The notes: generated by a model not told the origin, from the sequence alone. DNA of 64,000 bases from Himantopus leucocephalus (GCA_003993805.1 RSEF01000005.1:21241647-21305646); one strand, 5' to 3'; shown: positions 1 to 13,653, counted from the stretch's first letter. Numbers and translations are program-made.

Positions 1-56
1 TGATGATCTTAAATGTCCCTTCCAGCCTATACAATTCTATGATCCTATGATTCTAA
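1..56 (+). repeat. CR1 LINE 3' terminal fragment
   Basis: The segment reads as the last bases of a CR1 element: a TGATGATCTTAAATGTCCC-type tail, then CCTTCCAGCC, then degenerate ATTCTATG octamers (ATTCTATGATCCTATGATTCT). CR1 copies lack poly(A) and end in such octamers, which fixes the orientation as plus. The rest of the element lies off the left edge of the window. It is noncoding, and is a simple marker that the DNA is sauropsid, most likely avian. Confidence 0.88.
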
Positions 57-2345
57 GGACCGGCATAATCGCTTTGGTGTGCAAACCTTTGGCTCTTTGT
101 CATATGTTTTCTTACCTTTCTACAATTAATGCCTTAAGCAGGATTACTATAGTCAATTAATATCAAATATATAATATGAAAATCAAGTCACAAAAGTTTG
201 GAATTTTTCTGCAATTTCTAAAACATCTTTTTACAAATGAGAGGAATGAAAAGGAATAGGTTTTGTTTCTGAGTGGCATGTTTGACGATTCATTATTTTG
301 CAATCTGAACTTCGATACTACCTTCAACTCAAAATGAAATTGTCCTAGCTAGAGAATTGGCTGCATTTTGATAAAATAGAATTAACATAAAAAGAGTAAA
401 ACATAGCAAGCAGATTTACTTATATGCGGAACAAAATACAGACGGCTAAGCTGCTAACTGGAATCTATCTGCTGAATATTTCATGCTTCATTAGTGATAA
501 TTATCTTAAATTGAGCTAATGATGCTATGCTGTTGAACTCAATAGTACAAAATTATTAAATTAAAATAATATAATTTAAAATTGTAAAAAATACAATATT
601 TCACAAAATATTATTACTGGAAGCTTCATTTCAGCAGAACCCCAAAACTCCCATTGCCATCATAAAAGTAATATTCAAGTACTCATCTTTCAAGCAAGAG
701 TTAATCTTTGCATCTACATTGTAAAATGTGAATTTAGATAGAATAGCCTAAATGATTTTTTATTTTAAAAAATTAAAAGAGTCTTAACAATATCAGGTCG
801 TAATATACTGTGGAATATATATTTATTTTGGACAGTGTACCATAAATCCATGGAAGTATACTCCCACAACCAGGAGTAGATCTGTGCCACAGAGCAAGTG
901 GAGGTTAAACCTAAGCTGTAAGCAAATTCCAATGTTGCAATGAACATTTTGAAGACTACAACTCATCATGTTTCCTATAAAGCCACCTAAGACAAAAGAC
1001 CCTAAATTATTTTTAGAACTAACTACAGCTATGAGCAATAAACTGAAGAGATTGGCAGCTAGTTATCTTATATCTTTTCAATGAAAGATAGAAATTGAAT
1101 CTACAGTAACAACTCATCAGCTCTGAAACCATATGAAAAAATACTTCTGGATTTAAACACTAAAAATAATATTCAAAGATTAATTGGTCTAAAACTTGGG
1201 TAAATGCACTAGGATAGAAAATGAATATGGAACAATTAACCTTAAAGATACAGCTGAATGTAAATGAATTTGATTGGCTTCAATTATAAATGTAATTAAA
1301 TTTAAAGTGATGGGACGTGAGCCTACAAGAGGGAAATTAAACTGGAACTACTCTAAAACAATTCTATAAAATGGAGAGTCTCAGTGATAAAGTAGCAAAC
1401 AGTGGTCAGGTTCAGAGGACATAAAATAACACAAACTGATAGGGGCTTACATTGACACTGTATATTGTGACTACTGTATAATGTGAAAACAATGGAGAAG
1501 CACAGAAAAGGAGTGTTGAAAGAAAGCAGCCTGTAATCTCAAACCATGTCATTTCCATTCAGAGCTGCTGGAATTGATGCAGACACAAGGCATATGGAGG
1601 AGGCTGCAGAGAATAAGACTAGTGAATCCAAGATTAAAGGAAATAAATTAAAATGCTATGGCTGAACATGCTATGATGGATACATACATGAATTATACTA
1701 ATTCAGTTACAGATGATGGGAAATTAACTCATAATGATTGAGCTGTAGTCAAACACAATATGAAACAATGCCTCTGTTAAAATGAATCAAAGCAGCTATG
1801 CAATGAACCCTTGAAATGAAATACGCAGCAAAATGGAGAGAAATTTTACAGAAGAGTACGTGTAAGATGATTTAACAGTCACCTCATGAATGTTACTGAA
1901 CTTTACATACAATATTGCACTGAATATATAGTCTGGAGAGTTATAACAAGAAAACCAACTAAGCTTTCAAAAAAAAAAAAAAAAAAAATGTTTGTTTTAA
2001 AAGCAAAGAGAAGCAAATTAGTAAAACATAGCCTGAAGTAGCAGTTAGCATTTTTCTAATTGAAAATAGTGGTTACCTAAAGCTGTAGCAATGGAAAAAA
2101 GCTAACCAAAACTCCAAATCCATATAGCTATTTAAAGCCAAACTAGGCTTTATTGAAGACTGAACACAAGAATAACCTAAGTTTACCACCACTCAACTCC
2201 AAATATGTTGAATGTCAATTGCATTACTCCAAATTCATATAAGAAAATCTTCGTCTGTAAAATTTGGATGAACATTGGATTTTCTTCAAAGCTTATGCAT
2301 AGTTTATGTCTCGGGAGCTGACTTGCATGCTAACTAGTGCTTATG

Positions 2346-2373
2346 GATATCATGTACATGCTATCATGATATC
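2346..2373. repeat. Perfect 9-bp inverted repeat
   Basis: GATATCATG at 2346-2354 and its exact reverse complement CATGATATC at 2365-2373 are separated by 10 bases. The arms contain the EcoRV-type palindrome GATATC. It could form a small cruciform or hairpin, but nothing shows that it is transcribed. Confidence 0.75.
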
Positions 2374-2531
2374 ATTCCCAAACATACTCCACAATGCACA
2401 GGATTATATGAATTATGAACACTAGGAGAGCTTTTATATTGTTACTTTAATAGCACTTGCTACAGGTGTACAGAGGATAGAGAATATTTGCTTGCACTCA
2501 TCTTGGGTACTTGCAGGTGCAATAAAAGAAC

Positions 2532-2553
2532 CACTGACAAAGTCTTGTCAGTG
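2532..2553. repeat. Perfect 9-bp hairpin with 4-nt loop
   Basis: CACTGACAA (2532-2540), loop AGTC, then TTGTCAGTG (2545-2553) form a perfect stem. The stem is far too short for a microRNA precursor, and there is no U-run after it. I record it only as a structural motif. Confidence 0.75.
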
Positions 2554-5500
2554 AATTAACATGAGAATATATTAAGACTTGAAAGCTGAGCATTTCAGAT
2601 GAAATGTGAATCCATTAAAATCAATGGAAAAGTTTGCCATAGCTTCAGTGGGACTAGGTAATCTGTTGTTTTAAATGTTTCTTAATTTATTGGTATTGAC
2701 CAGTAAATAGCAGAATCACCTGTTTTCATGCTTCCATACTTAAAACCATACCAAAAAAGGGATACACAGCTTTGCTCTTTCAACACTCCCCACTCCCTGA
2801 AATCCTTATCTCATAAAAACCAGCTTGATTTCCAGAAGATTGTGATTAAGGATGAAAGAAATTATGTATGGATGTTTTTATGATTCATCTATCAGCTGTT
2901 TAAAAACAGAAGATATTTTCTTTCTGTATATTGCAAAATCCCTCTTGTACACTTACATATGAAATACTGTGTTGGTCAATAGTGGATAATAAGCAAATCA
3001 TATACAGCAATCACACCAGTATGTCTGAATGTGTGTTGCATGGATTATCTATTTCAGGTTTTATCTGGAGTATTTTAGCTCATATGTTTCTTAAGAAATG
3101 CGACAAAATTTTCTGTGTAACTAGTATTCCTTCTATTTCCTATGTAATATAAACAGCGAAGATGTTGGCTGTCATTGTAAGACAAATGTTCAGCTTTCCA
3201 TCAATATGTAAGATCTGATTCTCATTTCTTTTTCTGACATTTTAAAATAAAGTACTTCAATATAACAAATTTTCTCTGTTGCAGTACCAGTAGATTTTAC
3301 ATGTTTACTGTTAGAGGAGATTTTAAAACAAAACACAGTGAAGGTCCTGTTTGATTAGTGGAGACAACAGCTACCAAGAAACTGAATGAAATCATGAAAA
3401 GGGTAAACAAAGGAGAGCAAAAAATCTTTCCCAAAAGCTGTTATTATCTATATACTGCAGAACCTTATAAAACACTATAAACCAGGGCTCATAGTAGCCC
3501 TAGCTATGTTTATAATATGCATGAATACATCACTTCTCATGTAGAGAAATCCCCCAGGAACACACTCATCATTAAATAACAATTATTTCACCAGGGGGAT
3601 GGGACAGTTCTTTTACAGTGCCCAGGAGTCATAAAAAAAAAAAAAAACCAAAAAAACCCCAACTAGCAACCAAACCAACCTAAAACCTACTCAAGAAAGC
3701 TTTTGACACAGCTAAAATGGCTGTAAAATTTTAGAAAGACTACAGCTAGCTTCAGTAGAATTTAGTTAAGCCAGCTGCAGTCACTTCTGAAAAGGTCAGA
3801 AATCCTTTACCAATATTCTGTCTTAGGAATCTAATTAATGACAAGATTTTAAAAAATGCAGAGTATTCACTCTCAGATAAAAAGCAGTTAACTAGCAATG
3901 ATGCAATTCTGTGGTTTGAAGACTGAGGCCTTATACTAGTATCTGTAGCCATATTTAGACTCTTAATAAATAAAATTCATTTTCACAGAGCCAAGCCAGC
4001 AGTAGCAATTCTCATCCACATTAGCCAGATGTACTTATACTCAAAAGATCAAGAAATTAAATTCTTTTTCTTGTGACTTAAGCAACTGACTGAAAAAAGT
4101 GACTGAAAAAAGTGACTAGATTTGAGCTGTTGAATGTAAGGTAATTCATTTATCCAGGGTCAGAGACCAAATTTGTGTGAGAAATTAATACGGAATGCAA
4201 GCCTTCCAGTTCTTAGCCCTCTGGTCTTAACTACAATCAACACTAAACTGTTTCCCAAGAAACCTGAGGTTTAAGGAACTTTCCCATTCATGGATATAAA
4301 ATAAATTACTTTTTCCTTTTGTATTCCCAGATCAGGCAGGGAACCACAGTTTTAGCATAAACATGAGAGGTCTGTAATTCACCATACTACTTTTTTCTTT
4401 CTAGATATTTTAAGCAGTTAAATTTCTCTTACTGAGCAACATAGACACATTAAAGTTTACGTAAGTTTCAAAGGAGGAACTCAAGAATAATAGTAAATAT
4501 TCTGTTAATTTAAGGCCTAAACACTGTGTTTAATATATATATTTGAACTCCTGTCTATCATCTCATGTACCTTATATAGACATATTAGGTAACTAACCTA
4601 CCCCTTCTTTCATTAGTATACCAAGTCCTATAAATTACTTTGTTTTGAGTTTTCTAGTTGCAAAATTAGAAGCGGGAAAGGAATACAAGTGAACTCACAG
4701 GAATAAAACCAAAGCGGGGAAATGAAAATACCTTTTATTTCCTACCACCACAACCTTTGTTTGCTTTTACCATAAAGTAGAAATTAGAGATGGAAGCCCA
4801 TGCCATAAAGTTCAGTAGAAAGGGTAAGAACTGTTTGGTTAAAAACCTCTTCTGTTTCTCCATTCTTTATGCTTCAGCCAAGAACTTTAAGTAAATTTAG
4901 GTTCCAGATCTAAGCAAAGAAAGAAAAAAGGCCTGAATAGAGCTATACTTGCCTTTCTCTCCCCTTTCCCTTTGTCTTTCTTTTTCTTCATGTTTCACCC
5001 ACTGGTAATTCAAGGCTAAGGAAAAAAATGACCTCACAAATTCAGCTTTCTATTGGAAACACCAACAAATCAGCAACAGAGAACAGGAGGAAAAGCTCTT
5101 TTTATTGTTTCTTAGTGCATAAAACCAAAAAGTAGGCTTTAGATTGAAGGAAAATATGTGTTAGTCAGACCTCTTGACTTATAGCAATTTATCAAGTTTC
5201 ACAGAGCTATTCCTCTGTATACTACTTTTCTCAGATTCTTTAAATATAATAACACTAGGGGATCTTCATTTATTGTTTCTTCTGCACTGCTCGCTGAAAG
5301 TTATTCAGAGCTGTGATTGTTCAAAGCCGCCCTCAGGCTATATCAAGTGTCTCTACACCAGCTGGACAAGTGTCTATCCTAAAAAAGGTAGTATTTTCAC
5401 ATATATTTTCTTTGTAGCGAAAACTTTAAAAGTGATAATACAAACACATTAACTACTTTTTACTGTATACTTGAGAAACAGCATAACATTGCTGTGCCTC

Positions 5501-5658
5501 AAGGTGACTAGATCATTTACAGAAAGTGGTGATGTTTTCAGGGCAAAGCAGTAAGTTGAACTTCAGTTTCTTGTGTCCCTCCACACTGTTCTAATCATAC
5601 AGTTACTGGCTATTCTGGATGAGATCTCTCCTTTAGAAAAAAATAAAGGCGGGGAGGG

Positions 5659-5663
5659 ATCAC
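5659..5663. other. Target-site duplication, left copy (ATCAC)
   Basis: These five bases directly precede the LTR edge at 5664 and match 6742-6746 exactly. Confidence 0.8.
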
Positions 5664-5714
5664 TGTCGCGGATGGAAGTATTTGACACAGTTATGATTTA
5701 GCAGTGATTCAAAC

Positions 5715-5720
5715 TTTATT
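5715..5720 (-). terminator. Poly(A) signal AATAAA of the LTR
   Basis: The minus strand reads CTAATAAAGTTTGAATC, close to the 3' end of the LTR as expected for an R/U5 polyadenylation signal. Confidence 0.6.
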
Positions 5721-6337
5721 AGTGGTTTGAGGTAGATCAAGAGGTTGAATTTTAGCAGCACTTAATCATTAACAAATTTAAAGGCTTACAAAGTGATTTA
5801 ACAAAATAACTAAACAGCGACTTAATTACAGATTCAATGATGGCAAGATTCACACTAACCTACTATAAGGTATCCCAAATCAATACACATATATATAAGC
5901 AAAAGCACATATATAAATATATAAGCAAAACATATTAGTGCGCGCACACACACACAGGTCTCTGATCGTGAGGATCAGGAATTTTGTAATAGCAGGCACT
6001 CTAAAAGGCTGAAAGGTACCGCTTTTAAGTCTTAGATGTGCACAGATGGACAGAAGAGCACCCACATCCATAAAGATAACATATAAATCACAAACATACA
6101 GGTGGTGAGCTGGACGGAAGAGAGGCTAACCTATAGTCAAAATTTCCCTTACTGGAATTTAGGGTAAATACTCACGATGCATCGGTGTTCCTCAACAGGC
6201 AGTAGTTGAGGTTTGAGAAGGATTCTCTTGCCCTGGCCTTGAGGTGTCAACCTGCGTGGCATCTCAACTTAGGGGAGATACTGGCCACAGCCTGCTGCGA
6301 TCCTGAAGAGCTCAAAGGGTCTTTTCTGGAATCGCTA

Positions 6338-6343
6338 CTTATA
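6338..6343 (-). promoter_or_regulatory. TATA-like box of the LTR
   Basis: The minus strand reads GGATCCTATAAGTAGCG. The motif lies about 400 bases from the LTR 5' edge and about 620 bases before the AATAAA signal, a plausible U3/R position. Promoter activity is inferred. Confidence 0.5.
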
Positions 6344-6741
6344 GGATCCGAGATAACTGACATTCATCAAGTACTTTTCCACTCCAGCCCAGCTCAGACA
6401 ATGGACTATTCCAGTACTTTCCACCAGCTGCACAAGCCCAGCAATTGCTAGGACTTGGGGTCCTGGTACCTCCCCCTCTGTGGCCATGATCCATGTGTTG
6501 TCAGGAGTGATCAATTATAGTTACTGTTTTTCAAACGGTAGGAGCTATAAGAACCAGATACACTAAGGGGTTGTTGTAGTGTTCTAGTCTGTTGCTCTCC
6601 ACCTTTTCTTTCTTTCATGTTAGACCATTATGTTACACTCTGGCCCATTGTAGTATTAGGTGGCCCAGGTGGGGAGGAAATTGTGCCAAGTACTGAGAGG
6701 TGTAAAAGGGGGGGTGGGGGCGGAGGGGTTGTATCAACACA

Positions 6742-6746
6742 ATCAC
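6742..6746. other. Target-site duplication, right copy (ATCAC)
   Basis: These five bases directly follow the LTR edge at 6741 and match 5659-5663. The exact match supports the LTR boundaries. Confidence 0.8.
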
Positions 6747-9700
6747 CAGTCTTAGAAAGTTTATGTTATGTTTTCATGAAAAGTTTTCATTTTGATTATC
6801 AGTTTTTTCTCACAAAACCTCATCCTAATTATAGAAAACAACAGCAATGACACAGGAAAAAAAAGCGATAGGAATAGTTAACTCTGAGGCCTTGCCATTG
6901 TTGGGAACACCAACAATTTTATTACAAGTAGCGTTCCCAACAAAATCCAATGTTAAAGAAATTATGATGTTTATTCTATTCAGTTATTCTAGCTGGAAGC
7001 TACATATTTGGTCACAACTGTCCTATTTATTAGATTCAGTGCACAATGTAGATGTATTCTTTGCTGACTGTACTTTTAACTATTCAGTGTTCAGTCACTA
7101 ATTCAAGAAAAGATTTGTATACATTAATCCATCTGCAGTCCCATACCTAAGTTCATTTTGACTTCTAAGTTAAGATCATCTTTAAATACTGTCCTGACCA
7201 GAGCCTTAATTCCCTTTACAAATGTATTATTTTTTATGTATACTTTAAATGCTATCAACCAACACAAGTTTCCTGAGGATTCCTCTGAAGTGATCTGCAA
7301 ATGCTGCCTGCAAAGCACCTTCCAGCTGCATCAGTTCAGAGGACGGTGTTCCATGCATGAGATATTAAGTACATAGGTGCTCAGTGCCAATTTTGAACAT
7401 ACATGTTCAACAGTTGCCAATATAAAAAGTTGTAATGCAGTCTGCAGGTTTTGTAGCTCCCATCTTGGTATTGATAACAGCAATTAAGAGAAAGAGGATA
7501 GAGACAAGATGGAAAGTCAATCAGTCATGCTCTGTGATTAGTAGTCTGAAATGCATCTGTTTTGTCTCCCTCCCACCATATAATGAATAGAACTCAACAG
7601 GATTTTTTCTGATGAAACTGAGCTTTTGTCACAAAACATGCATCTGCCAAACTGAAGCATTTTGCAAAAGCAGATTGTTTTTGATGAATTGCTGATGAAA
7701 TGTAGAAAGGCTTCAAACAACAACCTGCCTGATTTTCTGCCTGCTCACCTATGGGGCTGCCAGAGTCCAAGAACATTCTGGAAAAGCAAAGAACACTTGA
7801 GGCACACATCTTTGGAGACAAGTGAGTGTTCGGTACTTGTGATGAAATGGATTTAAAAGAATAATTATTCCTAAACATACAATGGAACATAATAGAAGAA
7901 CAACCAGCTATATCACATATGATTATCAGAGTTTTGTATGCAACTAGAACTACAAAAAGAATAGATTTTATGAAAATAAAATTCCACTGAATTTAGAGCT
8001 GCTAGGTAATATGCTAGCATCTCTTTACTTTTGGAATAGTCCTTTGAGACCTCCATAGTAGATAACCAAGTTTCCTTTTATGTGACCAGACAGTATCAAG
8101 TATGCATACAGTGCTCAATTAAGAAACTTGCACGTATAAAATATTCCACCTCCCCTCACAAGTGGTACTGCTCCAAATATTCCTGCAGGGTTCTAGGTAC
8201 ACAAAGTTATATGCATACAGGAACTGAATATTTCATTCAAGGAACATCCTCTCCATACAGCACAAGCCAAGAAAAAATTGTCATAAAGTAAAAATGTTCA
8301 TTCTGCATTGGTACTATTTTTCATAGGAAACTTTGAGGAAAAACCTTGATACTACAATTTTAATTATTTATTTCAACTCAGCTTAACGTGTGAGAGCTTA
8401 CAAGACTGTAGCAAACAGTGACGGCAGATAATTGCTACAAAGATATTTACTTCTAGTAAAACACGTCTCTAGGCAGTACTCAGAGTATAATAGTCTTCCA
8501 ATCCATCATATATTTGCTGGGAAATACACTTTAAACTTGTCATGACTCCTGACCATAAGTAGAAGGCTGCTTGCTGAGAAGACACCACAGGATCGTTCTG
8601 CATCTAACTAGAGATGGATGAGTGCCCGAACAATCAGATAGTGGCTTGCTTTGCATGGCTAATCCCCACACTCAGACCTTGCACTCTCTCCTATCTACAC
8701 TGACCAGTTTAAAAGGCAACAAGGAAGCAGGCCCAGCTGCTTATATTGAAAATCTGTAGAAAAGCTCAGTTCTTATTTGATCATTCAGGATCTAAAAATA
8801 CAACTCAAAAGAGAGAGCATTTCTTTGTCGGTGTTGCTTCCGCTGACACAGCTTAGAGATGGTCAAAGTTAAAATCAGATGAGCAAAAATAGAAATAATC
8901 ACAGCCTGTCCAAACTAGCCAGCTCAAGGAAGAAATAGAACTAAATACTCAAAAGAAGAAAAAAGCAGTCTAGCTTATGCAAACCACTTCCTTTCAGTCC
9001 CACACTTTCTGCTGTTCTACATTTTTTATTTACCAACCCAGATAAAATGTACTAAATGCCAAATTCACCATTTCCCAAAACATTTTGTATAAACTGATCC
9101 TCCAGTTAACAGAAAATTTCCTTCATAATTTCATTCTACTTTTCCTATTTCCTCATTTTTTACATTAAAAATATCCTCATTCAAGTCTGCACCCTAAAAT
9201 GTGCATGCAGCTATCAACTCACCGTGCTCTACTTCTAGTCTGTCTATAATTTCATCTTTAATTACATTTCTTCATACCTCTTATCACTTCTACAGTTTAC
9301 TTATGAAATAACTTAACTTTGCCATAGTAATTCTGAAGTTGTATCAGTAAAGCCACTTTAGAGAGAAACCTGCAACTCCATGTATGTTTTTTTCCACAGA
9401 AGTATGCATGAGAACTATTATCTTCCACGCATAAGTCATGTACAGGTTTAATGCTAGTTTACAATGACCTTTTTTTTCTGCCTTTTTCCTACCATTACCA
9501 CATCTCGCTTTTCTTCAATTAATCTCTCTGTGTGGGTGAATATTGATTTTTATGATCCCCAACTTTTTTCCTTTTACCTTTATTAAGATAGATAGTAGGA
9601 GAGGTAGAAGGGCAAAGCAGCATTCTTTCACTTGTAGTGACTGTACATATGGGCTGTCAGCCCACACTTCTTGTGTTGCTGGGCTAAGTTTGACCAGAAG

Positions 9701-12700
9701 TCATGCAGGAGAGAAAAAGACTGCTCTCCATGCCAGAATCCTACAGAAGAGTCATTGAAACATGGTCAGTTTGCAGAGAAACTCTCTGTGTTGCTGTGAC
9801 AGGCACTTCATATTTGATTTTCTTAATGCTTTTTTTCTGAAGCATGAAATGTGATTTCACTCAGCAGGAACAGTTCTATATACTGTTAATTATTTTAGTG
9901 TTATCCGCCCTAGGTAGTCCAAAGAATTCCTAAATATGTGTGATAGAAAGTGAGATTAAATGTGCTTTCATAATGAAAAAGAGATGTATTATGTACTTGT
10001 GATTGTGTTGTAGCTTACTTAACAGTCTCAAAATGTAAAACAATATGCCAGCTACCACAAGAACTTACTGAGTGATTCTCACAAATAATTGGTGGAATTT
10101 CATTGCGTCTTAACACTAACTGACTTTGTCATATCCCAAGGCCATCCATTGAGGCATTGGCAGAGTAGATGAAAGGCTGCCTAAAATCCCAGTAAGAAAG
10201 ACAAGCACTCAGAAAGAACCAACTTTAATTGTCTCAAAGCCCTGCGGCACTTAGGATTCCATCCTACAGGTAGACATTTAATATTTAACAACCAATTTAA
10301 CCATTCTTCTAAAAGGATTTTCTTTATGGGTCCCAGGAGCTACTTGCATAAGAGCTACCAGATCTTCAGGTGAAGTGTTCATAGACTTTGAAGTGGGACA
10401 GATATAGGTATGATCTACAATTCTTGTGACTTAGCCACCCCCAGAGCTTTCTCTGATAGTTTTTCTCATTAGAATTCACAATGAGAGGTACTTTTCTGGA
10501 TGACATTTCTGGAAAGATGAAGTGGTTTGTTCTAATTAATACCAAGCTTTATTATGATTTAAGTTTTAATTAAGTAAAAGCTTTTTTTTTTCATTAAGAA
10601 CAATACAACAAAGTTATCTACTATCTGGTTAAATAAGCATAGGTCTAGATCACAGTAGTCAATTCTTCTGGCAGATCAATGGCTGTTCAGCTGCAGAAGT
10701 ATGAAAAATCTCATCTTGTTTTAAAGGCTTGGTATCTACCCAGGAATCATAACGACAGGCATTCTAGTTTTAACTTCCTAATTGCAAAACTAAATTGGGA
10801 GATGGACTAGAGTCCATCTTTCCAGTTTGCCCTTCCCCCAACAGAACATCTCTAAAGCAATCAGGTATTTAAAGAACTTCTATTTCAAATGTTAAATCCA
10901 GCCTTCCACCGAGAAATGTGTAATTTGAGAATATTAAGTCAGTGGGTCCTTCAAAATGTACTTAAGTCTTTCAACTTTATGACTGTCCAAAACTACTGAG
11001 TGAAGAGGAAAGCCATTTTGAGGTCTTTTCTAGGAAATAAGCAACCTAAGCAAAATAATCTGGCCATGCTTTTCAACTTCCTGGTTGTCAAAGGATCTAT
11101 CATAAAACCCACTAGCATTAACTAGCACTCTTTTGGTAGCCTCAGTAGAGATACAAAGAGCTGAATAGACACAAAGGCTGTTCTGTCTTTCCTCACTAAC
11201 ACGTCCCTCTCAATAGGGTGAATATAATTTTTCTTTCTGTGCAGACATACCTCTATTGTTAATAAACACAGGCGCTCATTCCTTAGGCATGTCAGTGTAG
11301 AATTTCTTTTGCAAAAGGTATACAGAAGATGGACTAATAATTAGTTCCTGAGGCTCAAGAGGATTGACCTCAGCTCCTTTTCCCTTCAGAGGCACGGCAG
11401 GTAGACTTCTTTCTAAGCTTACCTGTAAAACTGAAGTAACAGTACCTACTTTCCTCACCGGGGATTTGTGAGAATATACACATTAAAAGGATGGGGCCTA
11501 GAAACTATAATAATAATGAACATTTTAGCACCAATTGTATCATCAGACATGGGTAAGCATCTTCTAAAACTGCAGTGCAGGAGTTTAGTATGTTCATCTT
11601 TCATGTTTGTGTATTTTATAAAATGAAAGCTGGGTGAAGAGGAGTTCGCTGAACTTCTGTAATGACAGTATTTTATTGCTTTTATCAATTTCACATTCTG
11701 AAGATGTGAAACATAAATTTCTTTCTATATAGAAAAAATATTTAAACAATGTTACTGATTCATTGGCACTCTATAATAAGTATGATCAGCATAACAGTGA
11801 TTTATACACAACATTTATGTTAAACACCTGTGTTGCATTAATATATCATATTGCAATATCCAGGGGTACAACATCGTGAGTACGTATGTTAGCATTCTGA
11901 ACTAACAAAACTCATTATACTAGCACCAAGGTAATGTGTTTGGTTTATTTGTTAGAAGAAATCCATGCCTCTGATTAAGGAAGTAAGCAATTTTTCTCCT
12001 CTAGGAACCATTCTGTTTTATCCTGCTTTGCTATATCCTAAATAGACTCCTATTTGTGTCGTTATGTTAATTTACAAACTGCTTTGGCAAGTAACCTCAG
12101 ATTTCACTGGCAAAATGACACTAAATAATTACATTCTCCTGTTTAAGAATTGTTTAACCTTATATTTTGGCACCAGAGTCCTATACTTACAACAGTTTCA
12201 TTCAATATCAATAATAATTACACATGTATCATTTTTACATCATCTTCATATGTAATTTGTTTTACTTGCGTACAATACTTATTATGCATCCTATATAACA
12301 ACATTATGCAACTACAAGATAAAAAGTAGCAATACTTCCACAAAATCTTTGCAATTTCCATACAAGAGAAGAAACAAAGATCTAAAGACAAGATTGCTCA
12401 GCACAAGAAACAAATCTCAGCAGACTAAAAGCCTTACCCATTTAGATTTAAGTAGGTATCTTGGCCAAGAAAGGTTTAAAGGAGGAAAGTTGTGACTATC
12501 TTCTAGAAACTCCTACATGTAACTATCAGCATGGGGAGTAGTATAAAGTCCTTGGCTGGTCAGATGATACTTTAGCAGCAAATGATGGATGACGAACAGG
12601 ATACAGCCTGAAAGCCTTGAAGTTTATCTTTAATGTGACAGAATAGGAAAAGGACTATAGAGGGCAATCTCTCTGACAGTGTAGCCAAGGTAAGGCTGTG

Positions 12701-13653
12701 TTTAAGGATGGAGATGAGATGTAGAACTCAATGAGGATACTACATATGCTGAATATTTGGTATTTCCACAAAAGCCATAGGCAAGACTTAGACAACTCTT
12801 CTCTGCTCAGAGTCATTTAGCTTATCCACCAAACTGCTTCTTCACTATCAGAGCACCTTTGAGACTTCAACACATTAACAACGTATCATCCAATTCTCTC
12901 TCACTCATTAAAAACAGACATACAGTATGGACTAAAGCAAAGACATTCAAGAAAATAAGGATGTTATGATATGAACACCCCTGTGAGGTTTGTATCTGAG
13001 ATACATTTGGCTTAAATATTTTTTATGCATTCTGCCATAATTATATTCTGCTATAAAGACATTTTATATAAATAGTTTTACTGCAAGGGAAGGACTGTCT
13101 GCCCCAGCTAACTTTAAGACCTAAATTTATTTTTTGTATTAATGACAGGCCATAATGAAATTTTTGAACTTGGTGTCATAGTAACAATCACAAATAGGAC
13201 TGTTTACCTCTATTTGTGTCAGTCATACCAAACGGTGCTTTACATTCTGTTTCCGTCATATATATCTCAGTGCAGTGCATGATGTCAGTCTGATTTCCAA
13301 AAAGCTGTCATCCAATTTATTAAATGCTCTATGATTTTGTCCTTATTTGAAAAACAGTTTTTGTACCAACATTAATTCAGGAATACTACATTGCATATAA
13401 ATATTAAAGCTGAAATTAATCAAAATCAGTTTTTTTTTCTGAACATAGCATCAAGTGTGCTGGATTATTTAATTTCCTTACAGTAGAACCATGAGTTCAA
13501 GCTTACATTTAAGTTTTTAGTGATTTTTGGGTAACACAGTTAAGCTGTCCAGATTTTGAATGTACAATGCACACCATTAGCAATATTAACACCTGTGCTA
13601 TCTCAAAGAGTTCCTCAAAACTTAAATAAGCCACCTTAAGAAAGTTTTAGGTC
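6747..13653. other. Unique AT-rich noncoding DNA
   Basis: There is no recognisable gene, RNA gene or clear transposon. The largest frames (near 7594-7890 and 11455-11694) have no family resemblance and no coding-like composition. The block at about 7600-7800 has repeated GATGAAA-like words that might come from a very old transposon, but I could not identify one. Confidence 0.65.

Larger units (their letters stand above)
57..5658. other. Unique AT-rich noncoding DNA
   Basis: I see no gene here. All open frames are under 95 codons and resemble no family. Low-complexity items are a poly(A) run at 1970-1988, an A/C-rich stretch at 3634-3665 and a short direct duplication of GTGACTGAAAAAA near 4090-4120. 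Two perfect short inverted repeats near 2.35 and 2.54 kb are listed separately. The base composition is uniformly AT-rich and no CpG-rich promoter-like segment is visible. Confidence 0.7.
5664..6741 (-). mobile_element. Solo endogenous-retrovirus LTR, about 1.08 kb
   Basis: Read on the minus strand the element starts TGTGTTGATAC and ends CCGCGACA, so it has TG...CA ends. It is bracketed by an identical 5-bp duplication, ATCAC, at 5659-5663 and 6742-6746. In sense order I see a C-rich 5' block (6708-6728), a TATA-like CCTATAAGTAG (core 6338-6343), a splice-donor-like GTGAGT (6170-6175) and an AATAAA poly(A) signal (5715-5720), about 50 bases before the 3' end. No viral coding sequence or primer-binding site follows, so it is a solo LTR left by recombination between two LTRs. 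A 5-bp duplication suits ERVL-type elements, but I cannot name the family. Local frames such as that at 6206-6451 lie inside the LTR and are not genes. Confidence 0.8.

Noticed and set aside
2532..2553. Hairpin as a microRNA or bacterial-type terminator
   Set aside because: The stem is only 9 bp, with no U-run and no longer flanking pairing.
7600..7800. GATGAAA-rich block as an old DNA transposon
   Set aside because: No terminal inverted repeats or target-site duplication could be found by eye.
10798..10850. GGACTAGAGTCCATCTTTCC as a CR1 tail
   Set aside because: Only one word resembles CR1 and the expected following motif is absent.
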